Shown in pieces: positions 1 to 8,238 of a stretch of 38,092 bases of DNA. Below the pieces are notes generated by a model. The model was not told where the DNA came from and searched no databases. It saw only the letters and a program-made list of their open reading frames with translations. Source of the DNA: Promethearchaeota archaeon (GTDB lineage Archaea > Asgardarchaeota > Lokiarchaeia > Sigyniarchaeales > SOKP01); NCBI GenBank assembly GCA_016930515.1, contig JAFGGO010000070.1, positions 1 through 38,092 on the forward strand. The letters are read 5' to 3'. The translations under genes and the position numbers were made by a program. The number at the start of each line of letters is the position of its first letter. The first letter of the stretch is position 1.

Positions 1-410
1 ATAAGTTAAAATATTTATAATTGATGTTATGCATGTGAGACTGAATATTCTAAACAAAAAATAAGCACAAGATATCAATTTTAAAAATCTTTTGTCTTAT
101 CGAAATCCTTGATTTTAATTATCTTTTTTCTTGATAGGTTTAATCAATAACATTTATTTCAACGGTTTTCGCAATTTAATTTTGCAAAACAAATACAATA
201 GAGTAAAATCTCACTAGTTTAATGCCTTGTTTTTATCAGTATCGATCATTCGATTTTGAATTACTTTAATTATTGAAATAGAACAAAATTAGGAAAAATT
301 AGGCAAAAATGTTTTATATTCGTAGGGATAATACATTATCATATTCCATAATTTTTAGGATTAAAAGTATCAAAAAATTTTGGAGGACTAAGGTTAAAAG
401 GTGGAAAAAA
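1..410. other. AT-rich 5' flank of hdrA-1, no gene seen
   Basis: I see no open frame of useful length and no RNA gene. A TATA-like stretch (TTTATATT, about 311-318) lies roughly 95 bases before the hdrA-1 start and could be its promoter, which would give a long leader. Two adjacent copies of an AAAATTAGG-like word sit at about 285-303. The start of hdrA-1 is preceded by AAGGTGG at 398-404, a plausible Shine-Dalgarno sequence 6 bases from the GTG. Confidence 0.4.
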
Positions 411-2366
411 GTGTCTGAAAATCAGACCAACGAAAAAGAGATGATCGGAGTTTTCGTGTGTCGCTGAGGAATTAACATCGCAGGTATATTAGATGTTCCT
501 TATATCGTGAGTGAACTAAACAAATTACCAAGCGTAAAAGCTTTTGAATATTTGAGCATGTGTACCGAGGGTGGTTCGTCTTACATCAAGGAACAAATCG
601 TGGAACATAAACTATCGAAAATAGTCGTTGCGGCATGTACACCAAAAACGCACCAACCAGTATTTCACGCCATATTAAGCGAAGCGGGTTTACCTCCTCG
701 ATATCTGGAGTTTGTAAACATCAGGGAACATTGTAGTTTTGTCCATCAACAGGATAGAGAGCGGGCTAACGCCAAGGCAATAGAGCTCATTAGAGCGGGA
801 TTGGCTCGCGCTCGCCTCTTGGAGGACGTTCCGACAAAGATTGTTCCAGTAAAGCCAGAGGCGCTCGTGATTGGAGGGGGTATCGCCGGATTAAGCGCAG
901 CAATTGATCTAGGAGACGCTGGTTATAAGGTTTATCTTGTAGAAAAGAACACGACTATCGGGGGGAGAATGTCGCAATTAGACCGAACATTCCCCACGGA
1001 CGATTGTTCTATATGAATTCTTGGACCAAAAATGCTCGAAGCGAATCGACATCAAAACATAAATATCATGACATATAGCGAGGTTGTTAAAGTAGACGGC
1101 TATATCGGGAATTTTAAAGTGCAAGTCAAGAGGAATGCGCGATTTGTGGACGAGGATAAATGCACTGGATGTGGAACGTGCACTGATCGATGTCCAATTT
1201 ACGTGCCAAACTATTTCGACGAAAATTTATCGGCCAGAAAAGTAATAGACATTGCTTTTGCTCAAGCCGTTCCTGCAGTTCGAGACATCGTAAGAGAATC
1301 GTGCGTCGAGTGTTTTGCGTGCGTTGATTCTTGCGATCAAGAAGCCATCGATTTTAGTCAGAGAGATAAAATAGTCGAATTAGAAGTTGGTACCATCATC
1401 GTTGCAACAGGATGGGACATATACCAAGGAGACGATTACGGATACGGAACCTACGAGAATGTGATAAACCAAATACAACTCGAAAGAATTATCGCACCAA
1501 ACGGGCCAACCCTAGGTCATTTAAAACGACCATCCGATAGGAAGCGTCCAACCAGGATATTATTTATAAATTGCGTTGGATCGAGAGATGTGAGCAAAAA
1601 TCCCTATTGTAGTGTTGTATGCTGTAACTTATCGCTAAAAAATTCTAAACTCATAAAATCCGAATATCCTGATTCCGAGATCGTATGTTCGTACATCGAC
1701 ATGAGATGCGCGGGTAAGGATTACGAGGAATATTATAGGAGATCCCGGGATAAGGGCATTCTTTTCATTAAAGGCTTGGTTGGAAGCATCAAGGAAGATC
1801 CGGTGACAAAAAATCTCATCGTCCAACTCGAACCCGTAGGAACTGATACCGTCGTGGAAATGGAGTTTGACATGGTAGTCCTGTCGTCAGCCTCTCTACC
1901 GTCCGAAGGTACCATGGAGATCGCCAAGGTCATGAACATGGAAAAGAGTCCCGACGGATTTTTAAAAGAATTCCACGCAAGACTGGACCCAATTAGTACA
2001 AAGGTTCCAGGAATATATCTAGCCGGTTCAGCACAAGGTCAAAAAACCATTGAATTAGCCGTGAGCCAAGCGAAAGGCGCAGCTTCAACGGCGGGCATCC
2101 CAATGGGAAAAGGAGAGTACATCATGGAACTCATTCGAGCTACACCACTCGACGAACGATGTGCTAAATGCTACAAGTGTATTGATGCGTGTCCTTATAG
2201 TGCCATTTCCGTAAACGAGACTGGCAATTTAGTAGTTGATATTATTCGATGCCGTGGATGCGGAACGTGCGCAAGCTTGTGTCCTTCCAAGGCTATTGAG
2301 TTGACCTATTTCAGGGACGAACAATATGTTGCCTTATTAGACGAAATGCTTCCAATTGAAGAATAA
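411..2366 (+). CDS. hdrA: Heterodisulfide reductase subunit A, selenoprotein with two UGA-encoded Sec (HdrA-1)
   Basis: HdrA is the FAD-containing, electron-bifurcating subunit of cytoplasmic Hdr complexes, moving electrons between hydrogenase or formate dehydrogenase modules, ferredoxin and HdrBC. The frame from GTG 411 gives 651 residues, the usual HdrA length, if UGA at 465-467 (residue 19, CRUG) and 1014-1016 (residue 202, CSIU) are read as selenocysteine; both replace cysteines conserved in the family. The N-terminal domain has Cys76 in AACTPKTH and an NIREHCSFVH motif near residue 103. The FAD Rossmann motif GGGIAG is at 155-160. Inserted ferredoxin clusters begin near Cys251 and Cys298, and C-terminal ones near Cys584 and Cys614. 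Methanogen selenoprotein HdrA carries Sec at the position of residue 202 as far as I know. The GTG start is supported by AAGGTGG six bases upstream; ATG 441 is an alternative. vhuD follows after 16 bases, so the pair is probably cotranscribed and uses the SECIS behind vhuD. Without recoding it would be misread as two truncated proteins (507-1016, 1032-2366). Confidence 0.93.
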
Positions 2367-2382
2367 AGAGACGAGAATTAAA

Positions 2383-2823
2383 ATGGAAATAGACGACATT
2401 AAAATTATCGCGTTCTTGTGCTGGAAATGAGGATATGGTTCGGCAGACATGGCTGGTACGATTCGCGCTCAATATCCAACATCAATTCGCACAGTATTAG
2501 TGCCTTGTACGGGAAGAATAGGTGTCGATCTTGTCATGCGAGCCTTTGGAAGAGGTGCGGATGGCGTGTTAATTGTTGGTTGATACCCAAAAGAGTGCGA
2601 TTACGAGAATGGGAATTATTTCGCTTACCGACAAGTGGAATACATTAAAGAAGTGCTTAATTATTCTGGAATTGACGGTAGACGAATATCAATGAGCTAT
2701 TGCACTGCCGCAGAAGGTCAAAAGTTCCAACAAGAAGCGATAAAATTCGATAAACAAATCAACGAATTAGGACCCAGTCCGATTCGAATTAAAAGCGACG
2801 CGAAAACCAAAGCGAAAGCTTAA
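2383..2823 (+). CDS. vhuD: F420-non-reducing hydrogenase iron-sulfur subunit D, selenoprotein with two Sec (VhuD/MvhD)
   Basis: VhuD/MvhD is the small [2Fe-2S] protein that hands electrons from a hydrogenase or formate dehydrogenase module to HdrA. From ATG 2383 the frame encodes 146 residues ending in TAA, containing UGA at 2428-2430 (residue 16, LCWKUGYGSADMAG) and 2581-2583 (residue 67, VLIVGUYPKECDY). Both align with the Cys of the family motifs around WCSY-x-GADLAG and the GCHPGDCHY segment. Conserved PCTGR (near 47) and the ENGNYFAYRQVEY stretch (near 75) fit the family, and there is one further Cys near residue 105 (SYCTAAEG). The gene starts 16 bases after hdrA-1, and a SECIS-like structure begins five bases after its stop. 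An unrelated open frame at 2418-2648 is only a shadow. No hydrogenase subunit is next to it, so its partner must be encoded elsewhere or be the FrhB-like protein at 3016. Confidence 0.93.
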
Positions 2824-2827
2824 ACAA

Positions 2828-2899
2828 ATGTGTTATCTAATGACGCTAGGTTAAAAATTTGAGAATCTAGCCGAAGAAATGGTTGCCCCATTAACACAT
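2828..2899 (+). promoter_or_regulatory. SECIS element 1 (3' UTR of vhuD, probably serves hdrA-1 and vhuD)
   Basis: Folded by eye. Closing stem ATGTGTTA (2828-2835) pairs with TAACACAT (2892-2899), 8 of 8. Short stem TCT (2836-2838) pairs with AGA (2875-2877). Bulge A-A-T (2839-2841) is followed by tandem sheared pairs G2842.A2874 and A2843.G2873, so AUGA (2840-2843) faces GA: a kink-turn like the eukaryotic SECIS core. Next come C2844.C2872 and the helix GCTAGGTT/AATCTAGC (2845-2852 with 2864-2871, one G.T), closed by an 11-base loop AAAAATTTGAG. A 4-bp hairpin ATGG/CCAT (2879-2891) sits between the core and the closing stem. Eukaryote-like SECIS elements with AUGA, an A-rich apical loop and GA have been described for Lokiarchaeota selenoproteins. 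Confidence 0.85.
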
Positions 2900-2905
2900 C
2901 AAAAA

Positions 2906-2911
2906 TTTTTT
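2906..2911 (+). terminator. T-run after SECIS 1, possible terminator
   Basis: Six T follow the SECIS closing stem after a five-A stretch, a plausible archaeal T-rich terminator for the hdrA-1/vhuD transcript. If it is leaky, the 3016 gene could be on the same mRNA. Confidence 0.35.
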
Positions 2912-3015
2912 AAAAAAAATTAAATTAGAAACACAACTATGCTAATAAAATATCGTTAATATTTTGTACTATCAAATATTCGATTAAAAAAAGTTTAAAA
3001 CTCAAGTGGAAACTC

Positions 3016-4143
3016 ATGGAAGCGAAAGCTCAATATCTGATTAAAATAGAAGATTTTCCCAAATTATTGTCAACTATTCTTAAAGAAAAGATTGTTGATA
3101 AGATCATTAGTGCCGAAACGAAAGTTAACGCAAAGACCAAGGAAGAAGACAGGTTTACTGTAGTTCCGAAAGTAGTTGATAAGGTCGAAGAATTGACCGG
3201 TTTTCCCTTGTCAAATTTTATCGCATACGGATACGCACGAACGGATTCTACCGCGAAATACCTACATAAATCCCTACAAGGAGGATTGAAAGAGAAAGTA
3301 GGATTAATCGCAAGACCTTGTGACACGAGAGCCTTGGTAGAACTTGCAAAGCTCAAGCAAGTTAAATTAGAAAACTTATTCATTATCGCAATCGAGGATC
3401 GAGGCATGATTCCTGGGGCGGCAAAAGAAATAAAAAAGTTCAAGGAGATCGATGTTTCAAAAATAGAAAAGGAAAAAATAGGGGACAAGGGTCTCATCGT
3501 GAAAATAAAGGGGAAAGCACAGGAGTTAGACATTCCCGTAGCAGAAAATTGCCTCCGCTGCCTGCGAAAAACCCCCTCCATTGCAGATTTGTCTGTAAGC
3601 GACATTGGAATACCAATTGACTCGGATGAAATAATTCTGAAAGTTTATTCAGAAAAGGGACAGGACGTTCTTAAAAAATCCGGGATAAAAACCAAGGTAC
3701 TTTCTGGAGATGCTCACGCGAAAAAGTTCGAAGAAATTGTCCAAAAAGCCAAGAATAAGCGAAAAAAAGATCTTGAAGAATGGGCCAAAGTTCCCCAAGC
3801 AGAAAAAATCGAACGCCTTCAACAGTGCACGATGTGTGGAATGTGCATCCGGGGATGCCCAGTTTGTTATTGTGTAGACTGCATCCTACAAAAAAAGCGT
3901 AAGGATAAAGCAATTAATAAGGAAACATATCAACTCACGAGAATTGCTCATGTGGCAGATCGATGCGTTGAATGCGGTAATTGCGATAACAATTGTCCGC
4001 AAAACTTGCCATTATCGTTATACTTCCAATCGCTTAATGAATCCTTTAAAGAAAAGTTCAAGTACGCTCCCGGAGAAAACGTGGACGATACGCCCTTCCG
4101 AAGCGGAAAAGCCATCTCCGAGATGGAACTCGAAAAAACATAA
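3016..4143 (+). CDS. FrhB/FdhB-like iron-sulfur electron-transfer subunit with C-terminal ferredoxin domain
   Basis: The 375 residues resemble the family of F420-dependent hydrogenase/formate dehydrogenase beta subunits and relatives. The middle holds the GLIARPCDTRALVEL segment (96-110) typical of FrhB/FdhB-type flavin proteins, then a pair of Cys at 179 and 182. The C-terminal part carries two 4Fe-4S motifs: CTMCGMCIRGCP at 271-282, which runs on into CYCVDC, and CVECGNCDNNCP at 317-328. The CPxCYCxxC pattern is seen in FdhB-like and sulfhydrogenase beta-like subunits. It likely binds FAD and passes electrons to the HdrA/VhuD pair encoded just upstream (192 bases away, on the same strand). 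Electron donor (F420, NAD(P)H or other) cannot be told from sequence. The start ATG 3016 has GGAAA six bases before it. An AT-rich inverted repeat AAAATAT/ATATTTT (2947-2965) lies in the leader. Confidence 0.75.
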   Translation: MEAKAQYLIKIEDFPKLLSTILKEKIVDKIISAETKVNAKTKEEDRFTVVPKVVDKVEELTGFPLSNFIAYGYARTDSTAKYLHKSLQGGLKEKVGLIARPCDTRALVELAKLKQVKLENLFIIAIEDRGMIPGAAKEIKKFKEIDVSKIEKEKIGDKGLIVKIKGKAQELDIPVAENCLRCLRKTPSIADLSVSDIGIPIDSDEIILKVYSEKGQDVLKKSGIKTKVLSGDAHAKKFEEIVQKAKNKRKKDLEEWAKVPQAEKIERLQQCTMCGMCIRGCPVCYCVDCILQKKRKDKAINKETYQLTRIAHVADRCVECGNCDNNCPQNLPLSLYFQSLNESFKEKFKYAPGENVDDTPFRSGKAISEMELEKT

Positions 4144-4276
4144 TTTTCCTTTATTTTTTAAAGTCTATTATATTCCTCTTTCTTTCATCTTGATTATATA
4201 GATTTAAAAACAATATCGTCTTAGATTATTTTAAGACAATAATCAATTCTCATTAAAGAGAGGGAAGAGCAATCTC

Positions 4277-4711
4277 ATGGACGAATATCATCAAAAAAAA
4301 ATTATCCTTATATTTTCAGTCATTAACTTAATTTTAATCGTAATTAATATCGTTTCAGGATTTTTACCTCATTATCAAGAAGAAACAGCAGAGCTGCCAA
4401 TAAATGTAATATTTATTGTTATCGGGTTCATTTTACTAATAACATGTAGCACGAGATTGACATGCATTAAAAATAAAATCGATACCGTACAATCATTCAT
4501 TATTTGGGACATTATTATTAGTGTTCATGGCGGGACTTTTTTTATCATGGAAACTTTTATACATTTATTTAATGAATATAATTTCCAAGGAATTTTATCT
4601 TATAGTGGTTTTGTAATTGGTGCTATTTCAATGTGGCTTGTTTTATTGACAAATATCATTACACTCATCTTATATAAAAATTTAAAAAAAATTATAAAAA
4701 ATATATTGTAG
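4277..4711 (+). CDS. Small integral membrane protein, unknown function
   Basis: I do not recognise the family. The 144 residues contain four probable transmembrane helices (about 9-30, 43-60, 77-95 and 109-133), short loops, a lysine-rich N-terminus and a lysine-rich C-terminal end (KNLKKIIKNIL), so both ends may face the cytoplasm. The start ATG 4277 has a strong purine-rich ribosome binding site (GAGAGGGAAGAG) about ten bases upstream, which supports translation. It stands alone between the FrhB-like gene and the next unknown gene, with AT-rich spacers on both sides. Nothing in it suggests a substrate. Confidence 0.6.
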   Translation: MDEYHQKKIILIFSVINLILIVINIVSGFLPHYQEETAELPINVIFIVIGFILLITCSTRLTCIKNKIDTVQSFIIWDIIISVHGGTFFIMETFIHLFNEYNFQGILSYSGFVIGAISMWLVLLTNIITLILYKNLKKIIKNIL

Positions 4712-4927
4712 AACTCTGGCTCGAATTAAACATTTTAAAGAGTTTTTAAAATAATAATTTTAGTAAAGAAACCTATAAAAAAAGTTTTTGAAAACTTCAG
4801 ATATAATGGTTTACCTACAGATAAATAAAATTGTCAAATTAGAAAAAAAAAGGTAATCAAATTCCTTAAATACCCGTCCATTCTCTTTTAACACAAGAAA
4901 GAACATAAAAATGAGGTGTAGCTGAAG

Positions 4928-5518
4928 TTGGAGGTACTGAACGCAAAAAAAACCATAAGAAAAACGATGTCGATATATCTCGTAAATTATAATAACGAAA
5001 ATCCAAAAATCAAGGATGTTGAAGATGTTCTCAAGTATTTTAACGATAAAACGATAAACTTTGCCACTGTGGACGTCCCAGACGACTTTCTCATATCTTT
5101 TAGGAATTCTCCTCTCCCTGGATTATTGCGATCGCTTGGGATCTCCTATTACCAGATTAAGATTCCTGAAGAAACAAAAACCTTCTTTTTAGAAAAATTA
5201 AGAAAGATAGAAAAGCACCTTACGCAGGATCAGGAAGAATTCGCCCTTTTGGAAGATAAAAACAGCGCAAGGGGCAGATATCTTAAATTTTGGATCGAAT
5301 TATATCAAAAAGAACTCCAAGAAAACAAGGAGTTTTTCGAACAGAAGGTTCGACCCGTGTATATTGCTGAGACGATGATAGGAATGATCGAGGGAATGAT
5401 GGATCAAAATATCTTGCTCCTTCACTTCGGAGATGAAAAAACTTTCAGCGAGATCATGAAAGTAATAAAATACATTAACGAAAAAATCGACGTGTCTTAC
5501 TTGCATTACATCGTTTAG
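4928..5518 (+). CDS. Hypothetical soluble alpha/beta protein
   Basis: I do not recognise this 196-residue protein. It has no signal peptide or membrane segment and looks globular: mixed strands and helices in the first half (residues 14-70, with an FATVDVPDDFLISF segment), then long charged helices (85-150) and a final strand-helix-strand segment. The listed start is TTG 4928, with GAGGTG about ten bases upstream. ATG 4967 (residue 14, MSIYLVNY) is a reasonable alternative, and a perfect GGAGGT at 4930-4935 lies inside the first codons, so a start slightly further downstream is possible. It is flanked by AT-rich spacers of more than 200 bases and is probably monocistronic. Confidence 0.6.
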   Translation: MEVLNAKKTIRKTMSIYLVNYNNENPKIKDVEDVLKYFNDKTINFATVDVPDDFLISFRNSPLPGLLRSLGISYYQIKIPEETKTFFLEKLRKIEKHLTQDQEEFALLEDKNSARGRYLKFWIELYQKELQENKEFFEQKVRPVYIAETMIGMIEGMMDQNILLLHFGDEKTFSEIMKVIKYINEKIDVSYLHYIV

Positions 5519-5785
5519 TTCATCCAATATTTTTTTTAATTTCCTTTATTTTTTTGCTGTTTTAATTATCGAAAATATTTAGCTTTTTAGGAATAATATA
5601 ATCCTTATATATTTAGAATTTAAAAAAATCAAATGAATTTATTAAATGATAATCAACACAATTTGGGTGTTAATTCGTGTTTTATATATATTTCATTGAA
5701 AATGTGAATAAAATAGAAGATATTTAAATATTAAAAGAAACATAATAAAGATCATAACCAAATATAGTCAAAAAGATAGATCGCA

Positions 5786-7162
5786 ATGAAGTTAAATCAG
5801 AATAAAATAGCAAGATTCTTTATTATCGGATTTTTCTTGTTTGCTGTTATGACTTCCATCGATAAACAGGATTTAAACACGGCAAGTGATTCTCGAGGTC
5901 ACGACATTCTTAAATCATCCGAAGCAAGCTCGTCGCTTGTTCAGTGGAATGTGACCTGGGCGAGTAATTCATCAGAAATGGCTTGGGATATCGCACTAGA
6001 CTCATTGGAAAATATTTATGTTGCAGGATCAAATATGAGTAACCCTGACCAGATTTTTATCATAAAATACGATAAAGAAGGTAATTACATTTCAAAAATC
6101 ACGTGGGAAACAAACCAATTAGAAGGAGATACTGGAATTGCCCTAGACGGTTTAAATAATCTTTATTTCATCGCCGGAACATATGACGAAAGCTCGAGCG
6201 ATTACAACCTTACCGTGGTAAAATATAACAGTGCAGGTATTTACCAATGGAACGCTACATGGGGTGGAACGGGATACGAGGTCGGTAAGAGCATTATAAT
6301 AGATTCTTCTAATAATGTTTATGTTACGGGAGAAACATCGAGTTTTGGAGCCTTAGGAAGCGATATGTTTGTTGTCAAATTTAACAGCTTGGGCGAATAT
6401 CAGTGGCACGCCACATTTCCTGGCATAAATTCCGAAGTTGGAAATGATATCGCTCTTGATTCATCAGGGAACATTTATATTACGGGTTATTCAAGAAATA
6501 GCTCTGATTATTACGATATTTGCGTGGTCAGCTTCGACGCTTCTGGAACATGCAGGTGGAATCAAACTTGGGGAATTTCCAATAACGAACAAGGACGAGC
6601 AATTGCCTTAGACGATTCAAATAATCTTTATATCGTTGGTTTGACAAATAATTCGATTGATGGAGATTTTAACGCATTTTTAGTATCTTTCGATAGCACT
6701 GGAACTTATTTCTGGAACGATACATGGGATAGCACCTATGACGACTCGGCCACTGACGTCGCTCTCGGGAAGGATAATAATATTTATGTTTTAGGGGCTA
6801 CAGTTGACGAAATTGGTACTGATATTGATGTACTCCTATTATGTTACGACAGCGAGACTAATTACAAGTGGAACGCAACTTGGGGAGGACCGAGACAAGA
6901 AATGGGAATGGCAATGATTCAAGATTCTTCAGGCTCTTTTTACATAACTGGATTCGTGGATAGCAATAAAACAGGGGCGTTTGAATACGATAGTTTTTTA
7001 ATAAAAATGACTTTTGAATCCACTTCAGACCAAAGCTCTGTTCCAGGGCAAGGATTCATTCCAGGATTTGACCTTCCAATTATTAGTGTGGTTGTTACCA
7101 TAATGGTAATTTCAATCGTCGTTATATACATCAATCGAAAAAGAAACATTAAAATTCGATAA
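5786..7162 (+). CDS. Secreted, membrane-anchored beta-propeller protein with seven SBBP-type repeats
   Basis: The 458-residue protein starts with a basic signal peptide or anchor (hydrophobic 11-22). From about residue 52 to 415 it holds seven tandem repeats of roughly 50 residues with the pattern WN-x-TW...(D/E)x(G/A)xxIALDSxxNIYVxG, the SBBP beta-propeller repeat. Seven copies suggest one complete seven-bladed propeller. The end has the PGF-type sequence FIPGFDLP (about 424-431), one transmembrane helix and a short basic tail KRNIKIR. This order (PGF motif, hydrophobic stretch, basic end) resembles archaeal C-terminal sorting signals. The protein is therefore expected on the outer face of the cell. 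Many N-x-S/T sequons fit an N-glycosylated archaeal surface protein. Ligand or partner unknown. A perfect ATATTTAAATAT palindrome lies 55 bases upstream of the start and may be a promoter element. Confidence 0.8.
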   Translation: MKLNQNKIARFFIIGFFLFAVMTSIDKQDLNTASDSRGHDILKSSEASSSLVQWNVTWASNSSEMAWDIALDSLENIYVAGSNMSNPDQIFIIKYDKEGNYISKITWETNQLEGDTGIALDGLNNLYFIAGTYDESSSDYNLTVVKYNSAGIYQWNATWGGTGYEVGKSIIIDSSNNVYVTGETSSFGALGSDMFVVKFNSLGEYQWHATFPGINSEVGNDIALDSSGNIYITGYSRNSSDYYDICVVSFDASGTCRWNQTWGISNNEQGRAIALDDSNNLYIVGLTNNSIDGDFNAFLVSFDSTGTYFWNDTWDSTYDDSATDVALGKDNNIYVLGATVDEIGTDIDVLLLCYDSETNYKWNATWGGPRQEMGMAMIQDSSGSFYITGFVDSNKTGAFEYDSFLIKMTFESTSDQSSVPGQGFIPGFDLPIISVVVTIMVISIVVIYINRKRNIKIR

Positions 7163-7348
7163 TAAAATTTCATTTTAATTCTTTCTTACTTTTTTTATCT
7201 TTTTTATCCTCAGAAATCCTTTTTAACACGAAAATTTACAATCATTTTCTCATTATATAAATCTATTTTCAAACCTTAGTATAACCTTTATTACGGTATT
7301 TGACTTAATAGTATTTAATAACATAAAACATCAAGTGATCGATAAATC

Positions 7349-8116
7349 ATGAGCTTACCAGCAAAGAAAACCAACAAGACCAGCGAAACCATCACCGAGT
7401 ACGAGTATCGCATGCTGAATCACGACATGGTGCTCAAGTACGACGATAGTAAGTGCGTTGAATGCGGATTTTGCCATCGCGTGTGTCCCGTTACCGTGTC
7501 TATTTACGACGAAGTGCTTAAAAGAACGGCAATTGGCACTCCCGAGGAAATGAAAATCCCTTCCGACCAGAAAACGGTTGTTGACACCGATAAATGCATT
7601 TGGTGCGGATGTTGTACCTGGATTTGTCCGGGATACACCTTGGAATTACTCATTAATGGGGAAAACAAGCTCCTCTTGGTAGAGAACGGCTCCCTGCCAG
7701 AGTTTGAGGAGGAAATAAGAACGCTCGATAACGGTCAAAAAGTACGAAAAGTCGTTGAAGGGAGCATTACAATTACTTGCAACGAAAAAGACGACAAATT
7801 AATTGAAGCTTTCGTGGCCGAATGCGCTGTCGACGCTATGAAAAAAGAAGGGAAATCCATCACGGTGGATAAGGATAAGTGCATTTTATGCTTTAAATGT
7901 AGCGACGCCGCAAAGAGATACGACAAAATTGATGTAAGGGTGTATCGGGATCGTTTTAAAAAGGTAAAGGGAGAGCCTGGGTCCGTGTGGAACGGCATCA
8001 TGCTCAGGGTTCTCGGAAAGGAAGGAAAGATAAAAGGTATCAAGAGCAAGAGCCAGAATAAATTAGCAGATTCGGTTCTCAGGCTTTTAGGTAGGGTCGA
8101 AACAGAAGAAGAATAG
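7349..8116 (+). CDS. Polyferredoxin-like 4Fe-4S protein
   Basis: This cytoplasmic 255-residue protein has two complete 4Fe-4S motifs, CVECGFCHRVCP (about 37-48) and CIWCGCCTWICP (about 83-94). A third region has an ECAVDAM element (near 165) followed by CILCFKCSDA (near 178), in which the usual fourth Cys and Pro are missing. It resembles polyferredoxins that serve Hdr, formylmethanofuran dehydrogenase or hydrogenase complexes. The residues after the clusters (KVKGEPGSVWNGIMLRVLGKEGKIKG) are basic and unassigned. It lies between two hdrA genes but has its own AT-rich leader, so it is probably a separate transcript. It likely carries electrons between redox enzymes; the partner is not evident. 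The third cluster may be absent or use other ligands. Confidence 0.75.
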   Translation: MSLPAKKTNKTSETITEYEYRMLNHDMVLKYDDSKCVECGFCHRVCPVTVSIYDEVLKRTAIGTPEEMKIPSDQKTVVDTDKCIWCGCCTWICPGYTLELLINGENKLLLVENGSLPEFEEEIRTLDNGQKVRKVVEGSITITCNEKDDKLIEAFVAECAVDAMKKEGKSITVDKDKCILCFKCSDAAKRYDKIDVRVYRDRFKKVKGEPGSVWNGIMLRVLGKEGKIKGIKSKSQNKLADSVLRLLGRVETEEE

Positions 8117-8238
8117 TCTTTTTTTATATATTATTACTTCTTTTTAATTTTGTATTTTGCATTTATTTGTAGATTAATAATAATCTCTTTTTTTTGTTGG
8201 ATATTGAGGATTTTTATATTAAAGGAAAAAAAAAGGAT

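Noticed and set aside
507..2366. hdrA-1 as two separate genes or a pseudogene (507-1016 and 1032-2366)
   Set aside because: The fragments join in one frame across UGA 1014, and the frame continues upstream across UGA 465; each UGA is at a conserved Cys, the junction DDCSIU-ILGPKM is family-like, and a SECIS lies downstream. HdrA-2 has the same pattern.
2418..2648. Open reading frame of 76 codons in another frame of vhuD
   Set aside because: Overlaps the vhuD frame completely, has no family match that I can see, and loses to the strong VhuD match in the frame with two UGAs.
2947..2965. AAAATAT/ATATTTT inverted repeat before the FrhB-like gene
   Set aside because: Seven A/T-only pairs in an AT-rich spacer are expected by chance; kept only as a remark in the gene entry.
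3030..3605. Antisense ORF of 191 codons in the FrhB-like gene
   Set aside because: Shadow of the real plus-strand gene; low-complexity Ser/Phe-rich product without motifs.
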